Assembly: GCF_913773735.1 (NCBI RefSeq)
Contig: NZ_CAJYEB010000024.1
Coordinates: 1 to 64,000, forward strand
Direction: 5' to 3'
DNA: 64,000 nt
Source of the DNA: an uncultured Massilia sp.
GTDB lineage: Bacteria > Pseudomonadota > Gammaproteobacteria > Burkholderiales > Burkholderiaceae_D
Below the pieces are notes generated by a model. That model saw nothing but the letters and a program-made list of their open reading frames with translations. It did not search any database and was not told where the DNA came from. The translations under genes were made by a program, and so were the position numbers. Below, one piece after another: positions 8,835 to 17,077 of this stretch (position 1 is its first letter; each line of letters begins with the position of its first letter).

Positions 8835-9359
8835 TCAGCGCTTGATCCTGAGCGCGATCGCCTCGAACACGCCATCCCTGAGCAGCAGCGCATGCAGCAG
8901 GCCGGCGCACACATGGCCCAGCACCAGCAGGTAGAACGCTTCCCCGAGCACCGTGTGCAGCGAGCGCAGCAGCGCGTAATGCCCGACGTCCGGCGCCAGC
9001 AGCGGCGGCAGGTGCAGCGGCAGCGGGAGGCCGCCGGCCGACAGCATGGCCCAGCCGACCAGCGGCATCGCCAGCATGCAGCCGTACAGCAGCCAGTGCG
9101 AGGCGTGCGCCGCCACCCGCATCGGGGCGGGAACCGTGGCCGGCAGCGGCGGCGTCGTGCCGGCCAGGCGCAGCAGCAGGCGCAGCACGGCCAGCACGAA
9201 CAGCAGCAGGCCCAGCGGCTTGTGCACGCCGAGCAGGACCAGGCGCCAGGACGAGACGGTCGCCACCATGCCGGTGCCGATCAGCAGCATGGCCACCAGC
9301 AGCGGCGCCATGGTCCAGTGCAGCAGGCGCGAGGCCAGGGAAAAGCGTTGCGGGGTCAT
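8835..9359 (-). CDS. Cytochrome b561 family protein
   Basis: The 174-residue integral membrane protein carries the cytochrome b561 family layout: MTPQRFSLASRLLHWTMAPL with the first His, then LGVHKPLGLLLFVLAVLRLL, then AAHASHWLLYGCMLAMPLVGW, and the last helix near LLVLGHVCAGLLHALLLRDG. The paired histidines on these helices would bind two b-type hemes and pass electrons through the inner membrane. Its ATG overlaps the TGA of the catalase-like gene (ATGA), so the two are translationally coupled. This implies that the cytochrome supplies electrons to, or works with, the membrane-anchored peroxidase. Confidence 0.92.
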   Translation of the reverse strand: MTPQRFSLASRLLHWTMAPLLVAMLLIGTGMVATVSSWRLVLLGVHKPLGLLLFVLAVLRLLLRLAGTTPPLPATVPAPMRVAAHASHWLLYGCMLAMPLVGWAMLSAGGLPLPLHLPPLLAPDVGHYALLRSLHTVLGEAFYLLVLGHVCAGLLHALLLRDGVFEAIALRIKR

Positions 9360-10474
9360 CGGGCGCCTCCGTGGGATGCGAGCGCGGCCGCCTGTTCGTG
9401 CGTGCGCAGGTTGTAGGAACGGGAATAGGCGCCGGAGCGGGCCGCCAGCAGCGGGTCGCTGGAGACGCGGATGCCGCGCGGCAGCACGGTCGGGTCGAAG
9501 TTCACGTCGCGGCACGGGCCGTCGTCCTGCGCCTCGGCGCGCTCCAGCGTCAGCACGCCGGCATCGACCGTGCGGCGCGTGGCGGGCCAGGCGCGCGTGG
9601 CGTCGTCTTCCGGGTCGCCCGGCGCGGCGAACTGCAGCTGCAGGTGCCAGCGCAGCGGACCCCGCGCCAGGCGCGCGGCCAGGTCGTCCTGCAGCAGGTC
9701 GGGCGCGGCGGCCCCGCGCGGGTCGAGCGGCGCCGGCGCCAGTTCCGGCACCATCGACCAGCGCACCACGTGTTCGGCGCCGGCCGCGTCGACGAGGCGG
9801 AAGGCATTGATGCTGTAGAAGCGCGTGTCGGCGAACGAGGACGACGGCGGATGCGCCTTGACCCAGGCGTTGAAGGCGCCCGATTCCGGATGCGCGGCGA
9901 AATACGCCTTCATGCGCGCCGGATCGGGCTTGCCGGTCGCCGGGTCGGGGCGGGACGCGAGCACGCTCTCGTAGAAGCCCCGCGGCGTGTTGCTGACGAC
10001 GATGGGCATGCTGTTCATCCCCGTGCGCCATTGCTCGCCGCCGGGTAGCTGGAACAGCAGCGCCATGCTGCGCACGGGGCTGGCCGTGTCGGGCACCGAC
10101 GGGTTGCCGCCGGGGACGGCGAAGCGGCCGACCACCGGCGTGCGCACGGGCCCGAACACGGTGGCCGTCGACCACGCGCCGGCCGCGCCGTTGCCGTCGA
10201 ACCGGCCGGTCACGCAGATGCCCTTGGTGTGGTTGCGGCGCAGGCCCGGGTGGACGCCGAAATTGGTCTCGAAGGTGTCGACGATGCGTACCGGCGTCAG
10301 GCGCGCCGGGGTGAGCCAGCCGGCGGCCCAGGCATAGCCGGCGCAGAGCAGGGCGGCGGCGCCGGCGATGCCGGCCAGCGGCGCCAGCACGGGGGCGTCG
10401 GCGGGCAGCTTCAGGACGCGCCGCAGCGCGCCGGCCGGGCCGTCGGAAGCGGGAGGAATGGGATGTGAGGACAT
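9356..10474 (-). CDS. Catalase-family peroxidase, membrane-anchored (SrpA-like)
   Basis: The 372-residue protein is a short catalase-related heme peroxidase. A hydrophobic segment at about residues 28-52 (LAPLAGIAGAAALLCAGYAW) anchors it in the membrane, leaving the heme domain on the periplasmic side. The distal region GLRRNHTKGICVTGRFDGNG contains the conserved His. The C-terminal AARSGAYSRSYNLR matches the proximal Tyr motif of catalases. It is shorter than true catalases (about 480 residues), as expected for this subfamily, which behaves more as a peroxidase. The cytochrome b561 gene follows with an ATGA overlap. The pair sits between purD and hemF, where related genomes usually have nothing, and is bordered by REP copies. 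Confidence 0.92.
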   Translation of the reverse strand: MSSHPIPPASDGPAGALRRVLKLPADAPVLAPLAGIAGAAALLCAGYAWAAGWLTPARLTPVRIVDTFETNFGVHPGLRRNHTKGICVTGRFDGNGAAGAWSTATVFGPVRTPVVGRFAVPGGNPSVPDTASPVRSMALLFQLPGGEQWRTGMNSMPIVVSNTPRGFYESVLASRPDPATGKPDPARMKAYFAAHPESGAFNAWVKAHPPSSSFADTRFYSINAFRLVDAAGAEHVVRWSMVPELAPAPLDPRGAAAPDLLQDDLAARLARGPLRWHLQLQFAAPGDPEDDATRAWPATRRTVDAGVLTLERAEAQDDGPCRDVNFDPTVLPRGIRVSSDPLLAARSGAYSRSYNLRTHEQAAALASHGGAR

Positions 10475-10570
10475 CGGGCTTTCCTGCGAAGGGGAGGGAG
10501 CCCCGATTCTAGGAAACGCGCGGTGACGTCCGGGTGACGCCTGGATGACAGTTTTGTCATCCAGGGAGTA

Positions 10571-10595
10571 CGTCGTCCCGGCGCAAGGCCGGGGC
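10571..10595. repeat. Single REP arm
   Basis: The segment cgtcgtcccggcgcaaggcc+ggggc is one degenerate REP arm with an extra base in the loop. It ends 8 bases from the purD stop codon and closes the REP-bounded segment that starts at 8226. Confidence 0.7.
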
Positions 10596-10603
10596 GGCGG
10601 GGC

Positions 10604-11872
10604 TTACTGCTTCACGCCGCGCCAGCCGATGTCGCGGCGGTACTGCGCGCCGTTGAAGTGGATCTTCTCGACGGTCTCGTAGGCCTGCTTCTGCGCCATC
10701 TTGACGCTGTCGCCCAGGCCCACCACGCACAGCACGCGCCCGCCCGCCGTCTGCAGCGCGCCGTCGACCAGCCTGGTGCCCGCGTGGAAGGTGATGCATT
10801 CGGGCGTCTCGGCCGGGATGCCGTCGATGACGTCGCCCTTGGCCGGATTGTCCGGATAGCCGGCGGCCGCCATCACCACGCCCACCGCCGTGCGGCGGTC
10901 CCATTCGAGTTCGACGGCGTCCAGCGTGCCGCTGCAGGCGTGTTCCAGCACCGTCACGAAGTCGCTCTTCAGGCGCGCCATGATCGGCTGGGTTTCCGGG
11001 TCGCCCATGCGGCAGTTGAATTCCAGCGTCTTCGGGTTGCCGGCGGCGTCGATCATCAGGCCGGCGTACAGGAAGCCGGAGAACGGGATGCCGTCCTTCG
11101 ACATGCCCTGGATGGTCGGGTTGATGATCTCGCGCATCACGCGCGCATGCATCGACGGCGTCACGATCGGCGCCGGCGAATACGCGCCCATGCCACCCGT
11201 GTTCGGCCCCTGGTCGTTGTCCTTCAGGCGCTTGTGGTCCTGCGAGGTGGCCAGCGCCACTACGTTCCTGCCGTCGCACATGACGATGAACGAGGCTTCC
11301 TCGCCGGCCAGGAATTCCTCGATCACGATGCGCGCGCCGGCGTCGCCGAAGCGGTTGTCCGACAGCATGTCGTCGACCGCCCGGTGCGCCTCTTCCAGCG
11401 ACATGGCGACGACCACGCCCTTGCCGGCGGCCAGGCCGTCGGCCTTGATCACGATCGGCGCGCCGTTGGCGTCGATGTAGGCGTGGGCCTGCTGCGCGTC
11501 GGAGAAGGTCTGGTACTTCGCGGTCGGGATGCCGTGGCGTTCCATGAAGGCCTTGGCGAAGTCCTTCGAGCTTTCCAGCTGCGCCGCCTCGCGGGTCGGG
11601 CCGAAGATCTTCAGGCCGCGCGCGCGGAACAGGTTGACGATGCCGGCCGCCAGCGGGCCTTCCGGGCCCACCAGCGTCAGGCCCACGTGCTCGGCGACGA
11701 CGAAGTCGGCCAGCGCGGCCGGGTCCGTGATGTCGATGTTGACCAGGCGCGCGTCGTGCGCGGTGCCGCCGTTGCCCGGGGCGACGTAGACCGTCTGGAC
11801 GCGGTCGGATTGGGCCAGTTTCCAGGCCAGGGCATGTTCACGGCCGCCAGAGCCGACTACCAGGATTTTCAT
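10604..11872 (-). CDS. purD: Phosphoribosylamine--glycine ligase
   Basis: PurD (GAR synthetase) joins glycine to phosphoribosylamine with ATP, the second step of purine synthesis. The 422-residue protein starts MKILVVGSGGREHALAWKLA, the typical N-domain. The ATP-grasp core includes GAPIVIKADGLAAGKGVVVAM, VIEEFLAGEEASFIVMCDG, DHKRLKDNDQGPNTGGMGAYSP and EFNCRMGDPETQPIM. Its length is close to the 429 residues of E. coli PurD. The upstream in-frame codons overlap yebC and are not part of it. It begins 8 bp after the yebC stop, so the two are co-transcribed. Confidence 0.97.
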   Translation of the reverse strand: MKILVVGSGGREHALAWKLAQSDRVQTVYVAPGNGGTAHDARLVNIDITDPAALADFVVAEHVGLTLVGPEGPLAAGIVNLFRARGLKIFGPTREAAQLESSKDFAKAFMERHGIPTAKYQTFSDAQQAHAYIDANGAPIVIKADGLAAGKGVVVAMSLEEAHRAVDDMLSDNRFGDAGARIVIEEFLAGEEASFIVMCDGRNVVALATSQDHKRLKDNDQGPNTGGMGAYSPAPIVTPSMHARVMREIINPTIQGMSKDGIPFSGFLYAGLMIDAAGNPKTLEFNCRMGDPETQPIMARLKSDFVTVLEHACSGTLDAVELEWDRRTAVGVVMAAAGYPDNPAKGDVIDGIPAETPECITFHAGTRLVDGALQTAGGRVLCVVGLGDSVKMAQKQAYETVEKIHFNGAQYRRDIGWRGVKQ

Positions 11873-11880
11873 GGGTGTGC

Positions 11881-12606
11881 TTACTCTTCGATCACGGCGT
11901 TGGTATAGACTTCCTGCACGTCGTCCAGGTTTTCCAGGGCGTCCAGCAGCTTCTGCATCTTGAGCGCGTCTTCGCCGGTGAACACGGTCTCGAGATCCGG
12001 CTTCATGATGACTTCGGCGGAATCGGCCTTGAAGCCGGCCGCTTCCAGCGCTTCCTTGACGCCGGCGAAGGCGATCGGGTCGCACAGCACTTCGAAGCCG
12101 CCTTCCTCGTCGGGAATCACGTCGTCGGCGCCGGCTTCCAGCGCGGCTTCCATCAGCTTGTCTTCCTCCACGCCCGGGGCGAACAGGAACTGGCCGACGT
12201 GCTTGAACATGAAGGACACCGAACCCTCGGTACCCATGTTGCCGCCGAACTTGCTGAACGCGTGGCGCACTTCGGCCACGGTACGGACGCGGTTGTCGGT
12301 CATGCAGTCGACGATGATCGCCGCGCCGCCGATGCCGTAGCCTTCGTAGCGGATCTCTTCGTAGTTGACGCCTTCCAGGCCGCCCGAGCCGCGCTGGATC
12401 GCGCGGTTGACGTTATCCTTCGGCATGTTCGCGTCGGCCGCCTTCTCGACCGCCAGGCGCAGGCGCGGGTTCGATGCGATGTCGCCGCCGCCCATGCGCG
12501 CGGCAACCGTGATTTCCTTGATCAAGCGGGTCCAGATCTTGCCGCGCTTGGCATCGGTGGCGGCTTTCTTATGCTTGATGTTGGCCCATTTGCTATGTCC
12601 AGCCAT
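11881..12606 (-). CDS. yebC: YebC/PmpR family DNA-binding transcriptional regulator
   Basis: The 241-residue protein starts [20 protein letters not shown], the family hallmark, followed by [21 protein letters not shown]. Length and sequence match YebC of beta- and gammaproteobacteria. YebC proteins have been described as DNA-binding regulators and, more recently, as ribosome-associated factors that relieve stalling at proline-rich sequences. The role in this organism is inferred. purD follows after 8 bp. The region upstream (12607-12676) separates it from the DUF2182 gene on the same strand. Confidence 0.96.
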   Translation of the reverse strand: MAGHSKWANIKHKKAATDAKRGKIWTRLIKEITVAARMGGGDIASNPRLRLAVEKAADANMPKDNVNRAIQRGSGGLEGVNYEEIRYEGYGIGGAAIIVDCMTDNRVRTVAEVRHAFSKFGGNMGTEGSVSFMFKHVGQFLFAPGVEEDKLMEAALEAGADDVIPDEEGGFEVLCDPIAFAGVKEALEAAGFKADSAEVIMKPDLETVFTGEDALKMQKLLDALENLDDVQEVYTNAVIEE

Positions 12607-12676
12607 GTCGAGATTTCCTTAAGACGGTATATGCGAATCCTCGGCATTTTAGCATAGGGCCCTGCCGCAAAAACTG

Positions 12677-13456
12677 TCAGGGAAACAACAACATGGTGCC
12701 CAGCGCGACCAGCCCGAGTCCCGTCGCGCAGGCGATGACGTGTCCGCCGGGCAACAGTTTTTCGGCCAGGATCAGGGCGACGAGGCCGCCGACCACGGGC
12801 AGGTTCAGCACCCCGCCGGGCAGCGCCAGTACCAGCAGCAGCCAGCAGCAGCCGATGCCGTGGCGGGCGTCGGCGGCGCCCATGCGCAGCGCGCCGCGCG
12901 CGCCGCGGCGCCAGTGCGCCAGGACGACAGCCAGCGACGTGCGCGGCGGCGTGCGGCAATGGTCCAGGCAGGCGTGCTTGGCGGGCGTCCACTGGTAGAC
13001 CCCGGCCGCGACCAGCGCCAGCGCCAGCGCGCTCGGATGGGAGACCGCCATCGCCTCGTCGAGCGCGCCGGCGTCGTGCAGCAGCCAGGCGGCCAGCGTG
13101 GCGGCGGCGGCGCAGGCGCTCCACACGCACAGGCTGCCCAGCACGAACAGGGCGCTCGCCGGCGCCACCCAGCGGCCGCCGCGCATGCGCCGCGCGCGCG
13201 CGTACAACAGCACCGAGGGCGCCGCCGCCGGCAGCATCGTCGCGCCGATCACGACGGCCCACAGCGCGAACAGCAGCGCCAGGTCGGCGCCGCGCCAGGG
13301 CGCGGGGAGCGTCCGGGCCGCGCCCGCTGCCGCCGCCGGCGCCGGGTGGCCGGCGCGCAGCAGCAGGTAGGCACAGCAGGCGGCCGCGAGCAGCCCCGGC
13401 AGGACAAACGCCACGGTGCGCGCGCCGCCGGCGCGGCGGATGCCGGTGGCGTTCAT
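12677..13456 (-). CDS. DUF2182 integral membrane protein
   Basis: The 259-residue protein is a multi-pass inner-membrane protein of the DUF2182 family, described as predicted metal-binding. The two family signatures are clear: WAVVIGATMLPAAAPSVLLY + ARARR, and AAGVYQWTPAKHACLDHCRT, in which Cys and His residues could bind metal. A third conserved block is GGVLNLPVVGGLVALILAEK + LLPGG near the C-terminus. The start at 13456 overlaps the stop of a 31-codon reading frame (ATGA). DUF2182 genes are often next to DUF1326 genes, but none is seen here. The function is not established. Confidence 0.87.
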   Translation of the reverse strand: MNATGIRRAGGARTVAFVLPGLLAAACCAYLLLRAGHPAPAAAAGAARTLPAPWRGADLALLFALWAVVIGATMLPAAAPSVLLYARARRMRGGRWVAPASALFVLGSLCVWSACAAAATLAAWLLHDAGALDEAMAVSHPSALALALVAAGVYQWTPAKHACLDHCRTPPRTSLAVVLAHWRRGARGALRMGAADARHGIGCCWLLLVLALPGGVLNLPVVGGLVALILAEKLLPGGHVIACATGLGLVALGTMLLFP

Positions 13457-13548
13457 GGCGCGCCTCTTCCATGGCGGCGCCGGTCGGCGGCAGGGGCGGC
13501 GGCAGAATCGGCGGCAGACTTGGCTGAAGTAATGCTGAGGCGGATCAT
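13453..13548 (-). CDS. Possible 31-residue leader peptide upstream of DUF2182
   Basis: A short frame starts at ATG 13548 with a near-perfect ribosome-binding site (CGGAGGAATCGCATG) and reads MIRLSITSAKSAADSAAAPA + ADRRRHGRGAP. Its TGA overlaps the DUF2182 ATG as ATGA, giving the geometry of a coupled leader peptide. The DUF2182 start itself has only a weak Shine-Dalgarno (GGAAGAGG, well upstream), so translation of the small frame may be needed to load ribosomes. The peptide has no recognised domain or membrane segment. It is supported only by the ribosome-binding site and the overlap. Confidence 0.4.
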   Translation of the reverse strand: MIRLSITSAKSAADSAAAPAADRRRHGRGAP

Positions 13549-13657
13549 GCGATTCCTCCGTAATGTCGGGTTGACGGGTAACGTTTCGACCGTGCCCGCA
13601 TGACCGCGTTCTGGGGCGTCCTCGGCTGGCCGCAACGATTCGCCGTACAATCGCCGG

Positions 13658-14578
13658 ATGAGTACAAGCACGAGCCACATACCTGTTGCGCCAGTCACAC
13701 GGCCGGCCCTGATCGCCGGCCTGGCCATCGCCATCGGCGGTGCCATCCTCTTTTCGACCAAGGCCGTGGTGGCAAAACTGCTGTATCGCTACCACATCGA
13801 CGCCGTCACCTTGATCGCGTTCAGGATGCTGTTCTCGTTGCCGGTGTTTGCCGGCGTCGCGCTGTGGAAGATGCGCAGCGAACCGCCGCTGTCGGGCGCC
13901 GACCGCTGGCGCCTGCTCGGGCTGGGCCTGGTCGGCTACTACCTGTCGAGCTACCTGGATTTCCTCGGCCTGCAGTACATTTCCGTCGGCCTCGAGCGCC
14001 TGATCCTGTTCCTGACGCCGACCTTCGTCCTGCTGGTCAGCGCGCTGTTCCTCAAGCACCGCATCGGCCGCACGCAGTGGGCGGCGCTGGCCCTGTCCTA
14101 CTGCGGCATCGTGCTGGTGTTCGTGCACGACCTGCGCGGTGGCGGCAACATCGCGCTCGGCTCGCTGCTGGTGCTGGGCTCGGCGGCGGCCTATGCCGTC
14201 TACCTGCTGGGGACGGGCGGCATGGTCCGGCGCATCGGCTCGCTGCGCCTGGTGGCCTACGCCATGTGCGTCTCGAGCGCGGCCTGCATCCTGCAGTTCT
14301 TCCTGCTGCGCCCGCCCGGCCTGCTGCTGCAGCCGCTGCCGGTCTACGGCCTCTCGCTCGTGAACGGGATATTCTGTACCATCTTCCCTGTCTTCATGAC
14401 CATGGCCGCGGTCCAGCGCATCGGCGCGGCCACGGCGTCGCAGGCCGGCATGATCGGTCCAGTGTCCACGCTGTTCCTGGGCTGGGCGCTGCTGGGCGAG
14501 CCGGTCACGGCCGTGCAGCTGGGCGGGACGGCGCTGGTGCTGGCGGGGATCTACATGCTGTCGCTGAAAAAACAATGA
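13658..14578 (+). CDS. EamA/DMT family transporter
   Basis: The 306-residue protein has about ten hydrophobic helices arranged as two EamA repeats. The first begins AGLAIAIGGAILFSTKAVVA, and the second around GSLLVLGSAAAYAVYLLGTG. Late in the second repeat stands the typical EamA ending GPVSTLFLGWALLGEPVTAV. DMT transporters export metabolites such as amino acids or nucleotides; the substrate here is unknown. mgsA follows after 15 bp on the same strand, then a quinone oxidoreductase, so the four plus-strand genes from here to 16126 may form one transcript. Confidence 0.9.
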   Translation: MSTSTSHIPVAPVTRPALIAGLAIAIGGAILFSTKAVVAKLLYRYHIDAVTLIAFRMLFSLPVFAGVALWKMRSEPPLSGADRWRLLGLGLVGYYLSSYLDFLGLQYISVGLERLILFLTPTFVLLVSALFLKHRIGRTQWAALALSYCGIVLVFVHDLRGGGNIALGSLLVLGSAAAYAVYLLGTGGMVRRIGSLRLVAYAMCVSSAACILQFFLLRPPGLLLQPLPVYGLSLVNGIFCTIFPVFMTMAAVQRIGAATASQAGMIGPVSTLFLGWALLGEPVTAVQLGGTALVLAGIYMLSLKKQ

Positions 14579-14593
14579 GATAACGGAGAATCG

Positions 14594-14974
14594 ATGAAAC
14601 CGCGGATTGCCCTGATTGCCCACGACAAGAAAAAAGACGACATGATCGCGCTGGCCGGCGAGTACCTGGATTTCCTGCAAGGCTGCACGCTGTCCGCCAC
14701 CGGCACCACGGGCGGCCGCCTGATCAACGAGCTCGGCCTGGAAGTGACGCGCATGCATTCCGGCCCGGTCGGCGGCGACCTGCAGATCGGCGCCCAGCTC
14801 GTCAACGGCGAAGTCGATTGCGTGATCTTCCTGCGCGACCCGATGACCCCGCAGCCGCACGAACCGGACATCAACGCCCTGGTGCGCGCCTGCGACGTCC
14901 ACGACATCCCCTGCGCGACCAACATGGCCAGCGCCCACCTGGTGCTGTCGCAGCTGCGGCTGGCGGCGCGCTGA
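14594..14974 (+). CDS. mgsA: Methylglyoxal synthase
   Basis: MgsA converts dihydroxyacetone phosphate to methylglyoxal and phosphate, a bypass of lower glycolysis that relieves phosphosugar stress. The 126-residue protein includes [15 protein letters not shown], the phosphate-binding [10 protein letters not shown], the catalytic-aspartate region [14 protein letters not shown], and [18 protein letters not shown] containing the conserved His and Asp. It is shorter than the E. coli enzyme (152 residues) by terminal trimming only. A good ribosome-binding site (ACGGAGAATCG) precedes the ATG. An NADPH-quinone oxidoreductase follows after 16 bp, which could help with reactive carbonyl products, though this is inference. 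Confidence 0.96.
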   Translation: MKPRIALIAHDKKKDDMIALAGEYLDFLQGCTLSATGTTGGRLINELGLEVTRMHSGPVGGDLQIGAQLVNGEVDCVIFLRDPMTPQPHEPDINALVRACDVHDIPCATNMASAHLVLSQLRLAAR

Positions 14975-14990
14975 TGTCCCGGAGGCGCGC

Positions 14991-15971
14991 ATGACGACGG
15001 CCAAGGCCATCCGCTTTTCCCGCACCGGCGGCCCGGAGGTGCTGGAATACGTCGACGTCGAGGTCGGCGACCCCGGTCCGGGCGAAGCGCTGGTGCGCAA
15101 CCACGCGATCGGCCTGAACTACATCGACACCTATTTCCGCAGCGGCCTCTACCCGCTCGACCTGCCGAACGGCCTGGGCCAGGAAGGCGCGGGCGTGGTG
15201 GAAGCGGTGGGAGCGGGCGTGACGCACGTGCGGCCGGGCGACCGCGTCGCCTACGCCGCGCGCCCGAACGGCGCCTACAGCCAGTTGCGCACCATGCCGG
15301 CCGACGTCCTGGTCACGCTGCCGGACGCGATCTCGTTCGAGACCGGCGCCGCGATGCTGCTGCAGGGCCTGACCGTGCAATACCTGCTGCGCCAGACCTA
15401 CGCGGTGCAGGCCGGCGAGACGATCCTGTTCCACGCCGCGGCCGGCGGCGTCGGCCTGATCGCCTGCCAGTGGGCGCGCGCGCTGGGCGCGAACCTCATC
15501 GGCACCGTGGGGTCCAAGGAGAAGGCGGCGCTGGCGAAGGCGCACGGCGCCGCGCACGTCATCGACTACGGCACGGAGGACGTGGTGCAGCGCGTCATGG
15601 AAATCACGAACGGGGCCGGCGTGCCGGTCGTCTACGACTCGGTCGGCAAGGACATGTTCGGCCGCTCGCTCGACTGCCTGCGCCCGCGCGGCCTGATGGT
15701 CAGCTTCGGCAATTCGTCCGGACCGGTGCCGCCGTTCTCGTTGAACGAACTGAACGCGCGCGGCTCGCTGTACATCACGCGTCCGTCGCTGCCGGCCTAT
15801 GCGTCCGGCCGCGCGCAGCGCGAGGCGATGGCGGCGGAGCTGTTCGGGATGGTCACGAGCGGCAAGATCGCCATCCCCATCCACCAGCGCTTCCCGCTGG
15901 CCGAGGCCGCCCGGGCGCACATCGCCCTCGAGTCGCGCCAGACCACCGGCAAGACCATCCTGCTGCCCTGA
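14991..15971 (+). CDS. Quinone oxidoreductase, zinc-independent MDR family
   Basis: The 326-residue protein is a medium-chain dehydrogenase/reductase of the QorA type, which reduces quinones or activated alkenes with NADPH. Evidence is the N-terminal AKAIRFSRTGGPEVLEYVDV, the substrate-domain block NHAIGLNYIDTYFRSGLYPL, and the nucleotide-binding motif AAAGGVGLIACQWARALGAN. The zinc-binding Cys/His set of alcohol dehydrogenases is absent, as in QorA. A strong ribosome-binding site (CCGGAGGCGCGC) precedes the start. The stop is followed 8 bp later by a small membrane protein gene with its own GAGGA site. Confidence 0.93.
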   Translation: MTTAKAIRFSRTGGPEVLEYVDVEVGDPGPGEALVRNHAIGLNYIDTYFRSGLYPLDLPNGLGQEGAGVVEAVGAGVTHVRPGDRVAYAARPNGAYSQLRTMPADVLVTLPDAISFETGAAMLLQGLTVQYLLRQTYAVQAGETILFHAAAGGVGLIACQWARALGANLIGTVGSKEKAALAKAHGAAHVIDYGTEDVVQRVMEITNGAGVPVVYDSVGKDMFGRSLDCLRPRGLMVSFGNSSGPVPPFSLNELNARGSLYITRPSLPAYASGRAQREAMAAELFGMVTSGKIAIPIHQRFPLAEAARAHIALESRQTTGKTILLP

Positions 15972-15979
15972 GGACCGCC

Positions 15980-16126
15980 ATGCGAGAGTTCAGCGATGAT
16001 CGCGAACCGCCGGCCGACCCGGAGCCGGTGGCCGGCCCGAAGTTCGGGCGCCTGCTGGTGGTGCTGGCGCTGGCCGTGCTGCTGATCGTGGGGATCACGT
16101 TCGCGTCGGAAGCGTATTTTTCCTAG
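15980..16126 (+). CDS. Small single-span membrane protein (48 residues)
   Basis: A 48-residue frame starts MREFSDDREPPADPEPVAGP, with an acidic, proline-rich N-terminus, then one hydrophobic helix (FGRLLVVLALAVLLIVGITF) and ends ASEAYFS. Its ATG lies 8 bp after the oxidoreductase stop and has a usable ribosome-binding site (TGAGGACCGCC). The frame continues upstream inside the oxidoreductase gene only as an antiphase shadow. The composition and translational setting are those of a genuine small membrane protein. No function is recognisable. A REP pair follows immediately. Confidence 0.65.
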   Translation: MREFSDDREPPADPEPVAGPKFGRLLVVLALAVLLIVGITFASEAYFS

Positions 16127-16132
16127 GCGGCA

Positions 16133-16219
16133 CGCCGGCCCGGCGCAGGCCGGGCGCCAATTTTTGCATGCGTCAGTGCGGCGCCTGAAACGTTGGCCCC
16201 GGCCTGCGCCGGGGCGACG
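16133..16219. repeat. REP-like inverted pair
   Basis: Left arm ccggcccggcgcaggccggg + cgcc and right arm ggccccggcctgcgccgggg + cgacg are inverted copies around atttttgcatgcgtcag. The element lies between two convergent genes, the small membrane protein (plus) and the DUF4136 lipoprotein (minus), and could act as a transcription end for either. Confidence 0.87.
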
Positions 16220-16241
16220 GTTTCGGGGCCGGCGATCCAGA

Positions 16242-16880
16242 TCAGCTTTTCGGCTCCTGCTTCAACTCGATCACGCGCGAGCCGCCGTTCGGTCCCGGGA
16301 ACCCTTCAAACGCGCTCTGCACCAGCGCCGGCATGACGGCCGGGGTCGACATCTGGCGGCTGACGTTGCGCACCGTCACGTCGAACAGGCGCTTGCCGTC
16401 GCTGGCCGCGGCGATGCCCACCTGCAGCTGGCGGTGGTAGCGGTGCTCGGTCTGCACGTCGACCATCGGGAACGGCCCCCAGAACGGATCGTAGAAGGGG
16501 CTGTACCAGCCGCCCCAGTAGCGGCGGTGCCAGCCCAGGTAGCCGAAGCGCGCCGAATACGGGTAGTACATGTAGGCATTGGTCGGGTACACGACCTGGG
16601 TCGGCACGTCGATGGTCGAGAAGCGCATCGACACCTTCAGTGCCGGCGCCTGCGGCGCCTCGTGGAAGCCGAGGCGGCCCAGCTGGCCGCGCACCAGGTT
16701 CTGGTAGGCCTGCAGCTCCAGCGTATTGTCCTGTGGCGGCGGCGCCTCGAAGGCATAGCTCTTGTCGTTCAGTTCGGCTGGCCACTGGTGGAAGGTGGTG
16801 ACGTCGCTGCGGATCGTGGTCGCGCAGCCGCCCAGCAGCAGGCCCAGCGATGCCACCGCGGCGATCAGGATGCGTTTCAT
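16242..16880 (-). CDS. DUF4136 family lipoprotein
   Basis: Starting at MKRILIAAVASLGLLLGGCA, chosen because GGAGAAAG lies just upstream, the 212-residue protein has a clear lipoprotein signal with lipobox LLGGC. The mature part begins ATTIRSDVTTFHQWPAELND, the usual start of DUF4136 proteins. It continues with a Tyr/Trp/Pro-rich central stretch (YMYYPYSARFGYLGWHRRYW) that is characteristic of the family, and ends in RVIELKQEPKS. It should sit in the periplasm anchored to a membrane. The function of DUF4136 is unknown; members are often tied to envelope stress. It is monocistronic here. Confidence 0.88.
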   Translation of the reverse strand: MKRILIAAVASLGLLLGGCATTIRSDVTTFHQWPAELNDKSYAFEAPPPQDNTLELQAYQNLVRGQLGRLGFHEAPQAPALKVSMRFSTIDVPTQVVYPTNAYMYYPYSARFGYLGWHRRYWGGWYSPFYDPFWGPFPMVDVQTEHRYHRQLQVGIAAASDGKRLFDVTVRNVSRQMSTPAVMPALVQSAFEGFPGPNGGSRVIELKQEPKS

Positions 16881-17077
16881 GACTTTCTCCAAAGATTCTA
16901 TTTTGCAAGCGGTCTTGTACAGGGATACATCTTATTCTTGATGTTCGATATTCGTCGACACATTTACGCGCGGTTACTATCCGTACATGAGGATACATGC
17001 GCCCCCATCGCGCGACGCCGCACGGGCACGGTGTTGGTAAAATAAGCACTTCACCAATGGCCCCGCGGATCCTCACC

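Noticed and set aside
8184..9416. A 410-codon plus-strand frame through the REP array and the catalase-cytochrome genes
   Set aside because: It translates REP repeats and the antisense of cytochrome b561. Only the segment near 8415 is relevant, as the frameshifted start of the GIY-YIG gene.
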